Shown: positions 51,303-62,476, counted from the stretch's first letter. The stretch is DNA of 64,000 nt from Sipunculus nudus (GCA_026874595.1 CM049315.1:256001-320000); one strand, 5' to 3'. The notes: generated by a model not told the origin, from the sequence alone. A program made the numbers and translations.

Positions 51303-51317
51303 AAGACATGTTAACGG
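51303..51317. repeat. LINE target-site duplication, right
   Basis: Exact copy of 49015-49029, directly after the poly(A) run. Confidence 0.92.
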
Positions 51318-52073
51318 ATTGTTATCCATATAGGCAGTAAATTTTTTTGAATACAAGTAATCACGGAATTTGTCCGTTACTGCCTACTTTAACGCTAGAA
51401 ATTCAAGTTTGTGCACTGGGTAATTTCGCTCGGATGGAGATAATGTCTTGCTTGCATAGCCGATGACGCGGTTACTACCGTCTTCATCCTGGTACAGGAT
51501 AGCGCCTAACCCATCCCCACTAGCATATGTATGAAGAATGAACGGTTTGTGGAAATCTGCGCAACCTACGACTGGTGCAGAGGTGAGAAAATCTTTTAAT
51601 TTGTCAAAAGCAGTTTGTTGTTCTGATTTCCAGTGGAAAACAATCCAATGAGATTTTACATGCCCCTCATTTGTTTCTTTCAACAGGTCATACAGTGGAC
51701 GTACTAAAGCATAGTAAGAAATTAAGCGACGGTAGAAACTACTGAAGCCCAGAAATTTTCTTAGCTCTTTGACGTTAGACGGTACGAGCCACTTCTTCAC
51801 ACACTTTACTTTATCTGGGTCAGTATGCACACCACTTTCTGATACTATATGGCCCAAATAATTAATTTTCTTCTGGAAAAATTTACATTTCGATGGTTTT
51901 AGCTTTAATACTTCATCACTCATCCGCTTCAAGACGTTTCAATTGTTCGTCAACGGTAGTTGAAAAGATTATGATATCATCAAGATATATTAGACATTGT
52001 GACCTATGTAAATCTCCCATTAATCTCCATTAACTTAGATTAAGTTTCAATTAATCTTTTAAATGTTGAAGGA
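51318..52073 (-). pseudogene. RT C-terminal half and RNase H N-terminus of element 4
   Basis: From the 5' side: PSTFKRLIE, then a short disturbed stretch, GDLHRSQCLIYLDDIIIFST (YLDD box), VDEQLKRLEA, KLKPSKCKFFQKKINYLGHI, LRKFLGFSSFYRRLI, FDKLKDFLTSAPVVGCADFH, FILHTYASGDGLGAILYQDE and NYPVHKLEFLALK. The RNase H motif reads TYAS where TDAS is expected, a loss of the first catalytic Asp. Upstream of PSTF the RT fingers and the first catalytic Asp are missing. It is inactive. Confidence 0.82.
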
Positions 52074-52081
52074 TTTTTTTT

Positions 52082-52200
52082 TGTCGTAGGCCGAATAGTT
52101 TCAGGCACGCACATATAGCATTAATTTCACAGAGACGAAACTAGTTGACAGAACGTGGCCAACTGCCACTAGCTGACAGAACTGTGACCAACTGCCACAG
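52082..52200 (-). repeat. 5' LTR-like fragment of element 4
   Basis: tgtcgtaggccgaatag begins right after the truncated RT, so on the minus strand it ends ...CGACA, an LTR-like end. It matches 34052-34212. It contains a short duplication (accaactgccac, twice) and passes into a (TA)n tract. As in element 2, the LTR is joined directly to pol. Confidence 0.55.
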
Positions 52201-52202
52201 TT

Positions 52203-52243
52203 GTATATATATATGTATATATATATATAAATATACATATATA

Positions 52244-52300
<57 letters not shown>
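52203..52300. repeat. (TA)n microsatellite
   Basis: About 98 bp of AT units with a few interruptions (atgtat, aaatatac, gtgt). Confidence 0.97.
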
Positions 52301-52635
52301 TGTGGTTGGCTTTATATTCGCGAGACTGAAATTCGCGATATTTTGATTTTGAACTGTTCGCGAGTTATATATAAAATCTAATAATAGCTGCAGTATTTGT
52401 GTATAATTATAAAATAAGAATAAATCCTGCTAAACCTCACTCATTTCTGTTACAGTCATTATATAGTAAGATCTGTGTCACAGTTGACATATTCGAGGTG
52501 ATGTTTTACAAAACATAATGCGTGTTTACAGGGACCGCCCTTTAATACCATGCATTGATAAGGTTCCGTATCCATGAATCATGTTTTCAGAGGTGTTCTA
52601 ACTAATCTATATAATATACATATACTATACATATA
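52301..52635. other. no gene seen
   Basis: AT-rich. The words attcgcgag (52315-52323) and gttcgcgagttatata recur around 52328-52371. It may be the outer part of the element 4 LTR, which I cannot prove. Confidence 0.4.
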
Positions 52636-52639
52636 TATA

Positions 52640-52835
52640 TTCAGGCAATCAGCAGATAGATAGATAGATAGATAGTTTTATTCAGGCAATCAGAAAATAC
52701 CATGACTTATTTTACATATATCCCGAAATGCAACTAGGATAGCACTAAAAAAATGTATTTCCATAGTAGTCCATATAGCATCCAAGGAGCAAATTAAGAA
52801 TTACAATAATAAATAATCCATAAATGTAGACCATG

Positions 52836-52838
<3 letters not shown>
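52640..52838 (-). repeat. LINE 3' end with (GATA)n tail
   Basis: ttcaggcaatcag, (GATA)n at about 52655-52673, then ttttattcaggcaatcag. On the minus strand this reads ...CTGATTGCCTGAATAAAACTATC repeated (shown in part), with AATAAA just before a tetranucleotide tail. This is the usual form of CR1/L2/RTE-type LINE 3' ends in invertebrates. Only the last ~150 bp are present. Confidence 0.45.

Positions 52839-52878
<40 letters not shown>
52839..52878. repeat. (TA)n microsatellite
   Basis: About 20 TA units. Confidence 0.97.
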
Positions 52879-52880
<2 letters not shown>

Positions 52881-53013
52881 TTAAAGCTAGACAAGTTTAA
52901 GTGCAGACTAAATTTATGGACATTGGCGAATTAAGCGGAGATAGTCACGGCAAGGGGTTTTGGAATATGTAAGCTCTATCTTTGCGTTGTTCTAGGTGTT
53001 TGAAGTGCAAATA

Positions 53014-53954
53014 CAGTAAAACCTCGTTGTGTCGAAGTCGAAGGGACCGGTGAATTATCTTCGACACATCCGGAGTTCCGGACAACCGATATTCATTATA
53101 TTCAACCATCTAAGACTTAATTATTATCAATAAATACTGCTCATGAATACAGAGCCTGTATTATATAGTTCTAACAAATGTTTTCGTAAACGCAAAACAG
53201 AGATTTAATAATTAATTTATTTATTTTAAAAAAAGCGCACAATTACCACCAAAATAAGATCTGGAAAATCAAGAAAGTAAAATGAGAGCACATACAGGTA
53301 TAAAAGCGTACAAATCATCTAATGCAATGTCTTTGTCTTGCCACCACGTTCTACCTGGACCAGCGCTTCGTACTTTTGCTCAATGCATGGTCTTCACATC
53401 GAACTTGAGCAGGCCTCGACGCCATAGCAAACACTATAAAAGTGAAGAAAGATAGCAGTATTACGTACTCTATGGTACAAAGAGGAGTCAGTCTGAGATC
53501 TGTGTGTTCGTATCCCAGACACATCAAAGGTAAGGATTCCACTATCTTTGGTTTATTAATAACTTCTTATTTCGAATTGTGGCTTTGTTGGCGAAAGAAT
53601 AAAGGCCTGATCTTGAGTAAGTAATTGCCCAAAAAAGAACACAACCGACTAGGTGTGGCTTAATTGACGAGTAAGATCCTTGCCGGAATTAATTATGTAA
53701 CTGATCATAAGGTCCTAGGTATGATTAATGGAGCAAGCAAAACTGTTATCCAAACATTCAAGCGACATGACTTCGAGTTAAGCGATATAAATACTAGCTG
53801 CGGACCAACAAAACACTTCGACACATCAGGTTTTTTTACGCATCCGATTTCGACACAAAAGGAGTTTAAAGGTTTTTCTGCAGGGACTCCACATTCGACT
53901 TCGACACATGCGGCATTTCGACTTAACCGAGTTCGACACAACGAGGTTTCACTG
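53014..53954. mobile_element. pogo/Tigger-like DNA transposon, non-autonomous
   Basis: Left end CAGTAAAACCTCGTTGTGTCG (first 20 bp are the key part) and right end, read inverted, CAGTGAAACCTCGTTGTGTC. Both are flanked by TA (53012-53013 and 53955-53956), the target duplication of the Tc1/mariner-pogo superfamily. Subterminal gtcgaa / ttcgacaca words recur at both ends. The 941-bp element encodes no recognisable DDE transposase; a short minus-strand frame near 53351-53430 (MASRPAQVRCEDHALSKSTK) has no known motif. It would depend on a transposase made elsewhere. Confidence 0.85.
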
Positions 53955-53956
53955 TA

Positions 53957-54507
53957 TAATGAAGTTGGCGTACTTAATAACCAAAGTTTCATTGCTTTGA
54001 CGATGTTTATGATCTATTGTGCCAGTCGGTAGGTTGCAAATGTTAGCTTAGTGCTAGCCAGCAGTAGCCCGTCCCGGCCATCCCCTGTAAGACATCAGGC
54101 CTACTACCCCTCAGCTATCAGTATTTTGACTGACCCATTAATAGGCCACCCCTTTTGTTAAGTAGGCTGGCCTACAGCCGGTAATGTTCAGGCAACGCCA
54201 CTCTTCTGCATGCTTGCCCTTGAATGATGGAGACGTAGGCCACTGGCCCAATTATGGTCAGCACTAAGTTTAGTCATTTAGCTGTGTTAAGGGGCTAAAG
54301 GATAATTGACATAAGGCGAAGTTCAGTAGCCTGCCGGGACCCTTCTAACTCCCTGTTTATCACGTTTAACTATAAGACTGGCAGTTTTTTTTCAGACAAA
54401 TTTTTCGGCAATTCTAGCGGGTAATTTAAACCTTAAATTGGATGTTGTTTTTTATTATCTGTGGGAAAAATCCTAAACCTCTAGCGGCACCGACCGGCGT
54501 GGCCATA

Positions 54508-54571
<64 letters not shown>

Positions 54572-55260
54572 TTTTGGGACCTGCGGGATATAGATAGCTT
54601 GGTGTAGGAAGGATTGGCAGAGTGTGATCGATGGCTGGACACAGAGGTAGACAGCCGGAACTTTACACGTGAGGTATGCAGGGATCCCCTGATCGAGACA
54701 GAGGGTCATCTGTTGGTGTAGTTTAGGGTGTCCTGCAGGGCTGGCCAGTTGACTTATTACCTATGTTTGTGCTGTACACCAACTTGTAAATTGAAGGTGT
54801 CTTACATCGTCCGCACTGATTTTTGTTTTGTTGACGACTCTGAAGTCCAAGCCCAATAGTCGTTACATGGACACCATACTGGAATCGATGTAGGATGTCA
54901 CAAGAGAACTGAGACAATAAAAGGGTAGCATAACCGGATGATTGTTTCAATAATTTGTTATACATTAATATGTAGTAGCATGTGTCGATGTTAGCATGGG
55001 AAGTTAGTTAACAGAATCCAGGTGTTTTATTTGATGCTTGTTTCAGTACAGTTATAATACTGTGGGGATCGGTTCATGCCGGTTTAAGGCTAGACGGTTC
55101 TTGTACTGGTATTGTTACTGTAGAATACAAAGGCAATGCACCTGATTATTTGTTTTCTCCCATGCCTTGCTCTCTGGAGGCGTGTCCATTTTAGTATTCA
55201 TGCAATAAATGACAGGCCGCTTAATATTGTGAGGCGATAGGCCAAAGGCGGTCAGGATGT
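53957..55260. other. no gene seen
   Basis: Anonymous sequence with a (TA)n tract at 54510-54568. Minus-strand frames at 54473-54965 include the TA tract (Tyr-Ile repeats) or lack motifs. Confidence 0.45.
54510..54568. repeat. (TA)n microsatellite
   Basis: About 29 perfect AT units. Confidence 0.97.
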
Positions 55261-55310
55261 GTGACGTAAGCAGGCGTATATAAGCGATAGACGCAAGATA
55301 AAACAAGCTC
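55261..55310 (+). promoter_or_regulatory. candidate core promoter
   Basis: A CRE-like TGACGTAA (55262-55269) lies 7 bp before a TATA box TATATAAG (55277-55284), followed by CpG-containing sequence (gcgatagacgcaag). This spacing is promoter-like on the plus strand. No coding sequence with motifs follows; it may be a solo LTR promoter. Confidence 0.3.
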
Positions 55311-56283
55311 CGAGGTCAGCGCACTAGATGGTGTAGTCTGTCGTCGGTCCAGAGGAGGGTCCGGTATTGCCGAACAGCTGAGGGACGATTTCCCTGTGTA
55401 AAGATTACAGGGGCGTGGCGTGGTCTTGGCTCGGGGTGGTGTGATCGTGCACATTTCGGGCAATTAACCAAAACCGTATTTGTTTACGTACGGATACTCA
55501 CACGGGTGAATATACGCATATAGGACACTATAGGACCTATGTTATAGTATATAATATTATATAAACGCATGTACGCTTTATCAGGTTCATAAGGAGAATT
55601 CCTTTATTCCATCAGTTACTTACATATATACAGACGTAAAGAGGCAATCGGAAAATTGATCTATTTCACCTATTAAAAGTATCAACTTGTCAGCTCTTTT
55701 ATTGACTGTACATGTACGTATATAATGTGACATGCACTGTTTTAATTAAATGAATGTGACTCGTCTTTCATATAATAAGATATCTATTTAAAAATATGAC
55801 TTGTCGTTGAAAAAATTTGATACTATATTTTGATTGAATTTCATAAAGCGATTTCATATGAACCAGAATACCCCTTGAATTGGTTATTAAAACGCGAAAT
55901 AAAATTGCTAGAAAATCAATAAATAAATAGCAAACTAAGTGTTTAAGGCCTCCGATTTTCTGCGAGGTATAAATATATTATTGCTTTATTTTTCATCAGT
56001 TATGTAAATGTTGCCTTTCTGCTCGATTGTTGAGCCCTGCCTCTATCATCATATATACATTTCTGCATGAAACGACTGCCTTTCGGTCCTGCTTGTCAGT
56101 TGTCATGAAACTTCATATCCTCTTTATTCATTTGATCTAATTTTGTCTGCAGAAAACCAAATATTGGTCTGCTGGTTCCTCTGAACTTTATATTTAAAAA
56201 TATATTTAAAAGTAGTTGCACCCTCTTCCATTTATAAGGTAGTCTTTTGTATAATTAAGAAGTTTGGTGGACTGGTAATACCT

Positions 56284-56287
<4 letters not shown>
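55311..56287. other. no gene seen
   Basis: The first 180 bp are GC-richer, and the remainder is AT-rich anonymous sequence without credible frames. Confidence 0.45.

Positions 56288-56339
<52 letters not shown>
56288..56339. repeat. (TA)n microsatellite
   Basis: About 26 TA units. Confidence 0.97.
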
Positions 56340-56341
<2 letters not shown>

Positions 56342-56510
56342 TAAAACAGCATTTTCTCGATTATATGACCTTTACTTTTGCCTTTAAAGCCGAATTTGAC
56401 CCAAATAGGTATCAAAACATCTGATAAAAAGCGCCGGTGTAAACTTATGATAGCCGCTGATTGGTTAAGTGAAACTACGTAGGCTATACACATATTGGGG
56501 GGGGGGGGGG

Positions 56511-57271
56511 CAAACGCACCAACCGCACCCCTCTACCCTACGGATGTTTAGAACGTCAGTGTCTTTGGATACCAACTGGCTGCTGGCTGGTTCTCTCCCA
56601 TATCGCTGCTTTGCTTTGCTACTTGTGAACCACCTATTTTTCATTCTTCTTATTTTTTTGTGGGCAGTGTTACCTCCCAACCCCGGATGAATGGAGTTTC
56701 CAGGTACTTTTAAAAGTTAATAACACGACAGTTCACTTGGCAAACACGAATGCTAGTCACCTGGCCGTTGCGCACGTGACATTGGAATGCACTCTTTTAG
56801 TTCAGGCCACTTATCACTGTGTATACACAGGCACTCACAAGCGCTTCTCGTCGCTAAACAAAACTGGCCTTAAACAGTTCTCCATTGAAGTACGCGCTCG
56901 TCATTAAATATTAAAAATGGTGAATATCCTGAACCAGAAACAGATAGGCTCACTGTTTTCTCTGTAACAACACAAATACCATTTCTGTGACTACAATATA
57001 CTCATGGACGTATCTAGTACTTTGTACCTGACATGCCACAACACAATATTCGGTAGCACACGCAATCAGTCATGCAATTATCCTGGGTTTGTTCGCTGGG
57101 CTTCTCCACGGCAGAAAAACATCGACAGTTTACAAGTCCATCTGTAAACACGACTCAGCCCTGGTGTCCGTTTCTGTAAACACATCTCTCAAGTCCGTTA
57201 GTATCGTTGGTATCCAAAGACACTGACGTTCTAAAAATCCGTAGGGTAGAGGGGTGCGGTGGGTGCGTTTG
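56511..57271. mobile_element. 761-bp element with 66-bp terminal inverted repeats
   Basis: The arm 56511-56576 (starts caaacgcacc, contains ctctaccctacgg and gtcagtgtctttggat) is inverted at 57206-57271 with two mismatches by hand count. The ~630-bp centre has no open frame with a motif. The left end abuts a run of 14 G (56497-56510) and the right end abuts a SINE-like segment. No target duplication is evident. It is a foldback or MITE-like non-autonomous element of unknown superfamily. Confidence 0.75.
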
Positions 57272-57340
57272 CCATGTCGATGGCGCACATGTCCGGCATT
57301 CCAACCGCTTCGCTAGAAAAGCAAGCTTCACTAGCGAGAC
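57272..57340 (-). repeat. tRNA-derived SINE-like fragment, copy 1
   Basis: Read on the minus strand: TAGCGAAGCGGTTGGAATGC, then cggacatgtgcgccatcgac. This matches the tRNA-related part of copy 2 (57550-57620), with an A-box-like TAGCGAAGCGG. It stops at the edge of the 66-bp repeat, just before the B box. A run of about 14-15 C (57370-57384) follows on the plus strand. Confidence 0.5.
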
Positions 57341-57389
57341 AGTTCGGTCCGTTTTTATGTCCCCCCGTACCCCCCCCCCCCCTTCTTAA

Positions 57390-57640
57390 GAGTGTTCTGC
57401 TATCAGAACAAGACTATTTATCCCAGGAGTCACACTTTTGTGAGCTTATTCCCTGGGCCACAACGTTTACCGTCACGTTGGAAGAGCACCAATTATGTTA
57501 CGAAGACAAATTGCTTAGGGGAAAATACTGGGCCGATCCGGGATTCGAACCCATGTCGGTGGCGCACATGACCGGCGTTCCAACCGCTTTGCGCTTTGCT
57601 AGAAAAGCAAGACAGTTCGGTCCGCTTTTATGTCACCCTG
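57390..57640 (-). repeat. tRNA-derived SINE-like element, copy 2
   Basis: The minus strand has GGGTTCGAATCC (57541-57552), a perfect Pol III B box. An A-box-like TAGCAAAGCG lies upstream, with a tRNA-like stretch (ggttggaacgccggtcat) between. A ~140-bp body (ttttcccctaagcaatttg ... tcttgttctgatagcag) follows downstream. No full cloverleaf can be drawn with confidence, so I call a SINE rather than a tRNA gene. Confidence 0.55.
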
Positions 57641-57647
57641 TAACAAT

Positions 57648-57672
57648 ATATATATATATATCTATATATATA
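57648..57672. repeat. (TA)n microsatellite
   Basis: Short TA tract with one tc interruption. It abuts the next DNA transposon and supplies its TA target. Confidence 0.9.
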
Positions 57673-58481
57673 CAGTAGAGCGCCGTTTTTTTCCGAAAGC
57701 GTCGGGGGACAAGCATTTTGTTCGTTAAAACGAACATTCAGGAATGCGGACAAAGCTCTCGCGGCAAGTTAGTACGACAGTTAATGATTAAATTAATGCC
57801 ATTTTACCCGAGGAGCACAGTGTTTCTTTTCGATATTCTTAATTGACGACCTGAACGTATTAAAAAGGATTGGATTATTGCTGAGCGTAATTGGCAAAGA
57901 TTAGTCTAACCTGCTTTAAGGATACGTTCGTGCTATTTTTTTCATCAAATTCGCTTGAGGGAAAAGTCAAATGACATCCCAAAGAATACGGAGTTTCTTA
58001 TCGATCTACGTGATTAAAGACCGGGGCATTTAAAAGCTGCACGAGCACAAGCGTTTAATGAATTATACCCCACCAATGCTGATGCGAGTAAACTGTTCAG
58101 TTATTTGGCATGACATCCTGTCCAAAGCCGACGAACTATGCTTGCTTGAGTACAAAAGAGATGTAGTTGATAAGACACAAGTGCTCTTTGAAAAACTGCT
58201 CAGTCGCTTGCTAGGGGTACAGGGGGCCGAGCGTTGCGGGGCTAGTTGTAGTTTTCACACCTTTGCCCGGGCGACATTATCGGCCCAGAACTAATTAATT
58301 AAGGTCACCACTGGGTAACACATAACTGCAGGCCTTGTGACTCGTAATAACAATACTCATTTTAGGTTTTTACATACTTGAAATATATTTCGGAAATACG
58401 AATTAATTTGCGGTTCCCAATTTTAAATTTCGGAAAAACGAAATTTTCGGAAATTTGACTTTCGGAAAAACGGTGCTCTAC

Positions 58482-58483
<2 letters not shown>
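57673..58483. mobile_element. pogo/Tigger-like DNA transposon, non-autonomous, 2nd family
   Basis: Left end CAGTAGAGCGCCGTTTTTTT and right end, inverted, CAGTAGAGCACCGTTTTTCC share the 5'-CAGT start. Subterminal ttccgaaa / tttcggaa words recur at both ends. A TA precedes the left end; the right flank reads tg, so one copy of the target has mutated. The interior (811 bp in all) has a 78-codon plus-strand frame at 58058-58294 without recognisable transposase motifs. Confidence 0.8.

Positions 58484-58487
<4 letters not shown>

Positions 58488-58560
<73 letters not shown>
58488..58560. repeat. (TA)n microsatellite
   Basis: About 36 AT units with one acat interruption, adjacent to the right end of the transposon. 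Confidence 0.97.
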
Positions 58561-58566
<6 letters not shown>

Positions 58567-59569
58567 TGTTCATATTACGGAAACCCAATTTGTTTGTACT
58601 TTCCCCTTTTTATGTACAAATAAAGTATTTTATAAATACTTGAAGCGTAAGCATCATACTTTATGCAAATCGTAATTAGATCATAATTATAAGCTATTAT
58701 CATAGTTAGCCTTAATTTATAACTATATTAGAACTTATTTTAGATGAAATGGCCAAAATTAAATTCTCTTGAGATAAGTCATCTGACCAGACGGGAGTAG
58801 CGGACTATGAAGCACATAAATAAGGTCATGATAATCCCCTTAAAATGCCCCGACTATAGAGTTGGATTGTTATGTCTAAACGGGACCCGCCAGACCCAAC
58901 CACCCTACGATGCTGATGGGTATTTTCTTTCTTGAGGTTGGTTACTGGATTCTTGAAACAAATTAGGCCGAAAATGTCTGCCATTCTCTATATTTGCCCA
59001 ACTTAAAAATTGCGAAATACACAATAAGGCGATTACCTTTATCATCACTTCCACAACATAACTAAGCAGATACTATTTGTTTGACAAGCAGTATATAATT
59101 TTTCTCAAATTTAAAATCAATATTTTGTATACAGAATATTGTTTAAAACGGTGTATTAGCATAAAAATTTGAATTTTATTTTAAATATAGCATTAGAAAT
59201 TAAACATATAAATATGATATTCCAAAGTCTATTCTAAATCAATAATTTTATTGCCACGGGAATGTATACACCATATACATAAACAGTTTTTTTATATATA
59301 ATTGTACCTGTGATAAAGGGGACTGTTTCACAGGATATATGTCCTCTCAGTATTAACAATAAATAGTGTGGGATATATGTTGCAAATACAATGCAATAAG
59401 AAAACTAAAATTATACATTTTGTAATATAGAGAAAAGAAAATAACAAACATTTGATTATGAAAATGATTTAAATATACTAGAAGTTAATATGATTCCTAA
59501 GTGGAGAAAAAATATTCTTTCAGGCGATGTTTAAATGTTGATATTGAACAAGAAGGATCACTCTCTTCA
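58561..59569. other. no gene seen
   Basis: AT-rich anonymous sequence on both strands. The part after about 59480 may already be the 3' region of the LINE fragment that follows. Confidence 0.5.
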
Positions 59570-60150
59570 ATTATATTGTTCCAAATTTTTACCCCTTTAA
59601 ATTGTTGAGTTTAACTGTAGGCTGCAGTTTTTCATACTGGCACATGGTAAAAATACATTTTTTCTTATTCTGTTATGATGTAAATCTAAGATTGTGTAAA
59701 ATCATTCATATATAATCAAAGGTAACATTTCTCAATTAACCTCATACATATGGAAACCAACTCTATAATTGTAGATATTTTCTAGAGTTAGTCACCTAAG
59801 AATAATAAACATCACGTGTATGTGAATTGTACCGAGATGAGGTGATCATTCGTATAGCCCTCTTCTGCAGCATGAATGGTGGAAGTAGTGTAGGCACCCC
59901 TGCAGAAGCCCACACCTCAATACAGTAGGTTAAATTTGAATTGATAACAGAATAATAACGTATAATAAGAGAAAACCCTTGTAACATCTTCATTGCTTTT
60001 CCTATAAGTCCGATACCTTTAGAAATGTTAGTCTTTATGTGCTTTATGTGTTTGGACCATTTCAATTGTGAATCTATGATTACTCCTAAAAACTTTGTAG
60101 AGTCTACTCTGGAGATATTCCTTTGATATTTAAAAGGAAGAAATATTCTG
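59570..60150 (-). pseudogene. CR1/Jockey-like LINE RT C-terminal fragment
   Basis: On the minus strand RVDSTKFLGVIIDSQLKWSK begins upstream of 60065, and NISKGIGLIGKAMKMLQGF, YYSVINSNLTYCIEVWASAG and LLPPFMLQKRAIRMITSSRY follow. These are the conserved words after the RT core of CR1/Jockey-clade LINEs. A stop at about 59796 ends the frame; downstream AT-rich text may be a degraded end. The RT core and endonuclease are absent, consistent with 5' truncation. Confidence 0.8.
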
Positions 60151-61152
60151 CGTAAATTTATTCGAAGACGTCATATAAAAAAAGAATACAATTTGATTTT
60201 GGAAAATGTCTATATTGAAATGCAAATGTTTAGTTTCTTTATCCTTATTTTACCGGAAACTGGAAGTCATCTTTGACAAATATTTTGTTGAAATTCATTA
60301 GAAAGATTTATTAAAGCAAGATAACACACAGTGTGCCCATGCAGGTTGGTTGCCATGGTTTTGACTATATAGGGTGACAACGACTCCGATGCTGATGACG
60401 ACGACGGTGATGATAATGATGATGATGAAATGCAGTGCATTAAAGAGGATCGAAGGCCGTAACCTTTTGTTGCTACTTCAAAAGTGGCTTATGTTCAAAA
60501 ACAGAACCGAGGTAATACTGATGCCTGCTAACGAAAGTATTGTATAACCATAGTGTCCAAGTGAGATGGTATATTTGTAGCATTTCATTACAACCAATAA
60601 CACCTTTCATTCAGAATTCTGCTATGGATTATTATTAGTTATCATTATCCTTTCCCACACCCTCAGTCACTTTATTAACCTACATATGCCTCGCTTCAAT
60701 TTCAGTGAGATATACATTTTTGCACACTGTATTGATGTTACAGTTGGACTTTGAAACAGAAGGATCATTGTACTAAGTGTAGAATAATGTGCACTTTATG
60801 ATGACTAATGGGAATTTATAACAACTTTTCGATAAATTTAGATAGAGGTGTTTTTTGCAATAATGGTATCTGAACTTGGAGCCGAAGTCCTCGCCCAGAA
60901 GACATCGGGTGCAAGTCCTAGTCCAATAAAAATTATTGTTTAACTTTATGCTTCATTATTTTAGCAAAATTTTCGTTATATTTGGGCATTCAGGAGGGAA
61001 TTTAATATGACTGATCTAATTGCATTTGAAAAACTCTGTCAGTAGTTTGTATCTTTGTCTTTCTGTGTTTTCCAGTCATAACGTCAGACCTTACTTGACA
61101 GAAGTTTTTTCCACTGGATTTGAGACTAAATCCGAACTCGGTCGTACATACT

Positions 61153-61155
<3 letters not shown>
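60151..61155. other. no gene seen
   Basis: AT-rich. It has a short GATGATGACGACG-type trinucleotide stretch (60390-60430) and nothing else of note. Confidence 0.5.

Positions 61156-61199
<44 letters not shown>
61156..61199. repeat. (TA)n microsatellite
   Basis: About 22 TA units. Confidence 0.97.
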
Positions 61200-61202
<3 letters not shown>

Positions 61203-61629
61203 AAACCAGCCAAAAAAGGTCTAAATTCAAAACAAAAGAAAATAAAAATTTTATTCTATTCTTAAATCCACTTGTAAGTATTTTGTATTTTGACCTAGAC
61301 TATAGCTTTACTGATTGGATGTTGTATTCTATTACATTGTATTCTTACTATTATATTGTAGTAAGATTTTGTTTTAAAGTACTTGATAAGTAGAATATAA
61401 GATGATAGGTCAGAAACCTTTAATGTTTTTATACCTTTTACATAAGACTAGCCCAGTCTAAGCAATGGTTAAAACATAGTTCCTCCCACGAATAGGCCAT
61501 AATAGGTATGGTTCTTTTGTCTGACCCATCTCCCATTTTGACACTTGATTCCCAGACACTTGGAAGACAATGCGTCTGACCCACCTTAAGATTGGTTATT
61601 GGGTCGGACCACCGGGCAACATTGAATAT
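61200..61629. other. no gene seen
   Basis: AT-rich sequence flanking the LTR. A minus-strand frame at 61438-61677 runs into the LTR and has no motif. Confidence 0.45.
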
Positions 61630-62476
61630 TTTTACGGAACCTAATAACAACAGATCACGTACTCGTGACGAGCACAAATTTTGTTATGGATATAAATAAA
61701 AATCAGATTCTGTAATACTAGTCAGCGTGAAATGTTTAGGGGAATGGATAAAGAAGTCAGTGTTTTTGTTAACAAATAATTATCATTATTCTTAAAACAA
61801 CCCGAACATTATAATACTCTAAATCAATACAGTTACACAGTATAATAAATAAAGTGTACAGTACCTGGATACCACCACTGTAACAGCTTAATAAGTCCTT
61901 TAAAGAATATAATCCAGATGAACAGTTCACATAAATCTTCTCAGAGACTAATAGTCCAATTCAATCACAAAATCTGTCTGTCCAAAAGAGATGTTCTGGT
62001 AATAGTCCCAAAGGCAAACTGAAGGCTATATAAAATCCGTTACAAATTTCGAAGAAGATCTATAACTGCTGCAATCATCGGAAAGGTCCACAAACTGACT
62101 CATACTCTTCTGTGTCCGCTGGAATATTATTTCTCTCTCCTCTCGGCTCTAACACAGCCCTTAATTTATTGCTTGTCACGCCAAAGCCTAGAAACTTCTT
62201 CTATTTCACGGACAATCCAAAGAACACAACAGTACATAATACACACGCGCCCAAAGAACATACAAGACGCGCTCATAGAGTGCGATCAGCCCAGAAAATT
62301 CCAGATAAGCATGAGCGCTGTGTATATACACGCCAGGCTTCCCAGTACGTATTAAACCAAGCGCTGTGTCTCTACACATCAGAGTTCACACGTTGGTAAT
62401 AGCTGTCATAGCAACGACCTATGCGTGCGCCACACGAACCAAGTGTCAATAACACATGTAACAGACATCTGTAACA
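61630..62476 (-). repeat. 3' LTR of element C
   Basis: About 847 bp, from TTTTACGGAACC (first G of the expected TGTTAC mutated) to TCTGTAACA at 62476. Homologous to 45991-46767 in the same orientation. Frames at 62112-62399 are by-products. A word tataaaatccgttac near 62028-62042 is shared by both LTRs. Confidence 0.88.

Larger units (their letters stand above)
47101..52200 (-). mobile_element. Ty3/Gypsy element with nested LINE (element 4)
   Basis: On the minus strand: LTR-like end (52082 onward) fused to RT at PSTFKRLIE (about 52070), RT and RNase H (to 51303), then a LINE insertion (49030-51302), then the rest of RNase H (49014 down), integrase (48600-47815) and tail (47815-47160). Order is conventional Gypsy and the proteins resemble element 2. 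Like element 2 it lacks gag, protease and, here, the N-terminal half of RT. Confidence 0.85.

Noticed and set aside
53664-54032. 122-codon plus-strand frame
   Set aside because: It crosses the right end of the pogo-like element, including its inverted repeat, and has no transposase motif.
56465-57389. Frames with RVEGCG-type peptide at both ends
   Set aside because: They arise from the 66-bp inverted repeats on opposite strands.
57272-57640. tRNA gene
   Set aside because: A and B boxes are present, but no full cloverleaf or acceptor stem is found and the sequence is repeated, so a SINE is more likely.
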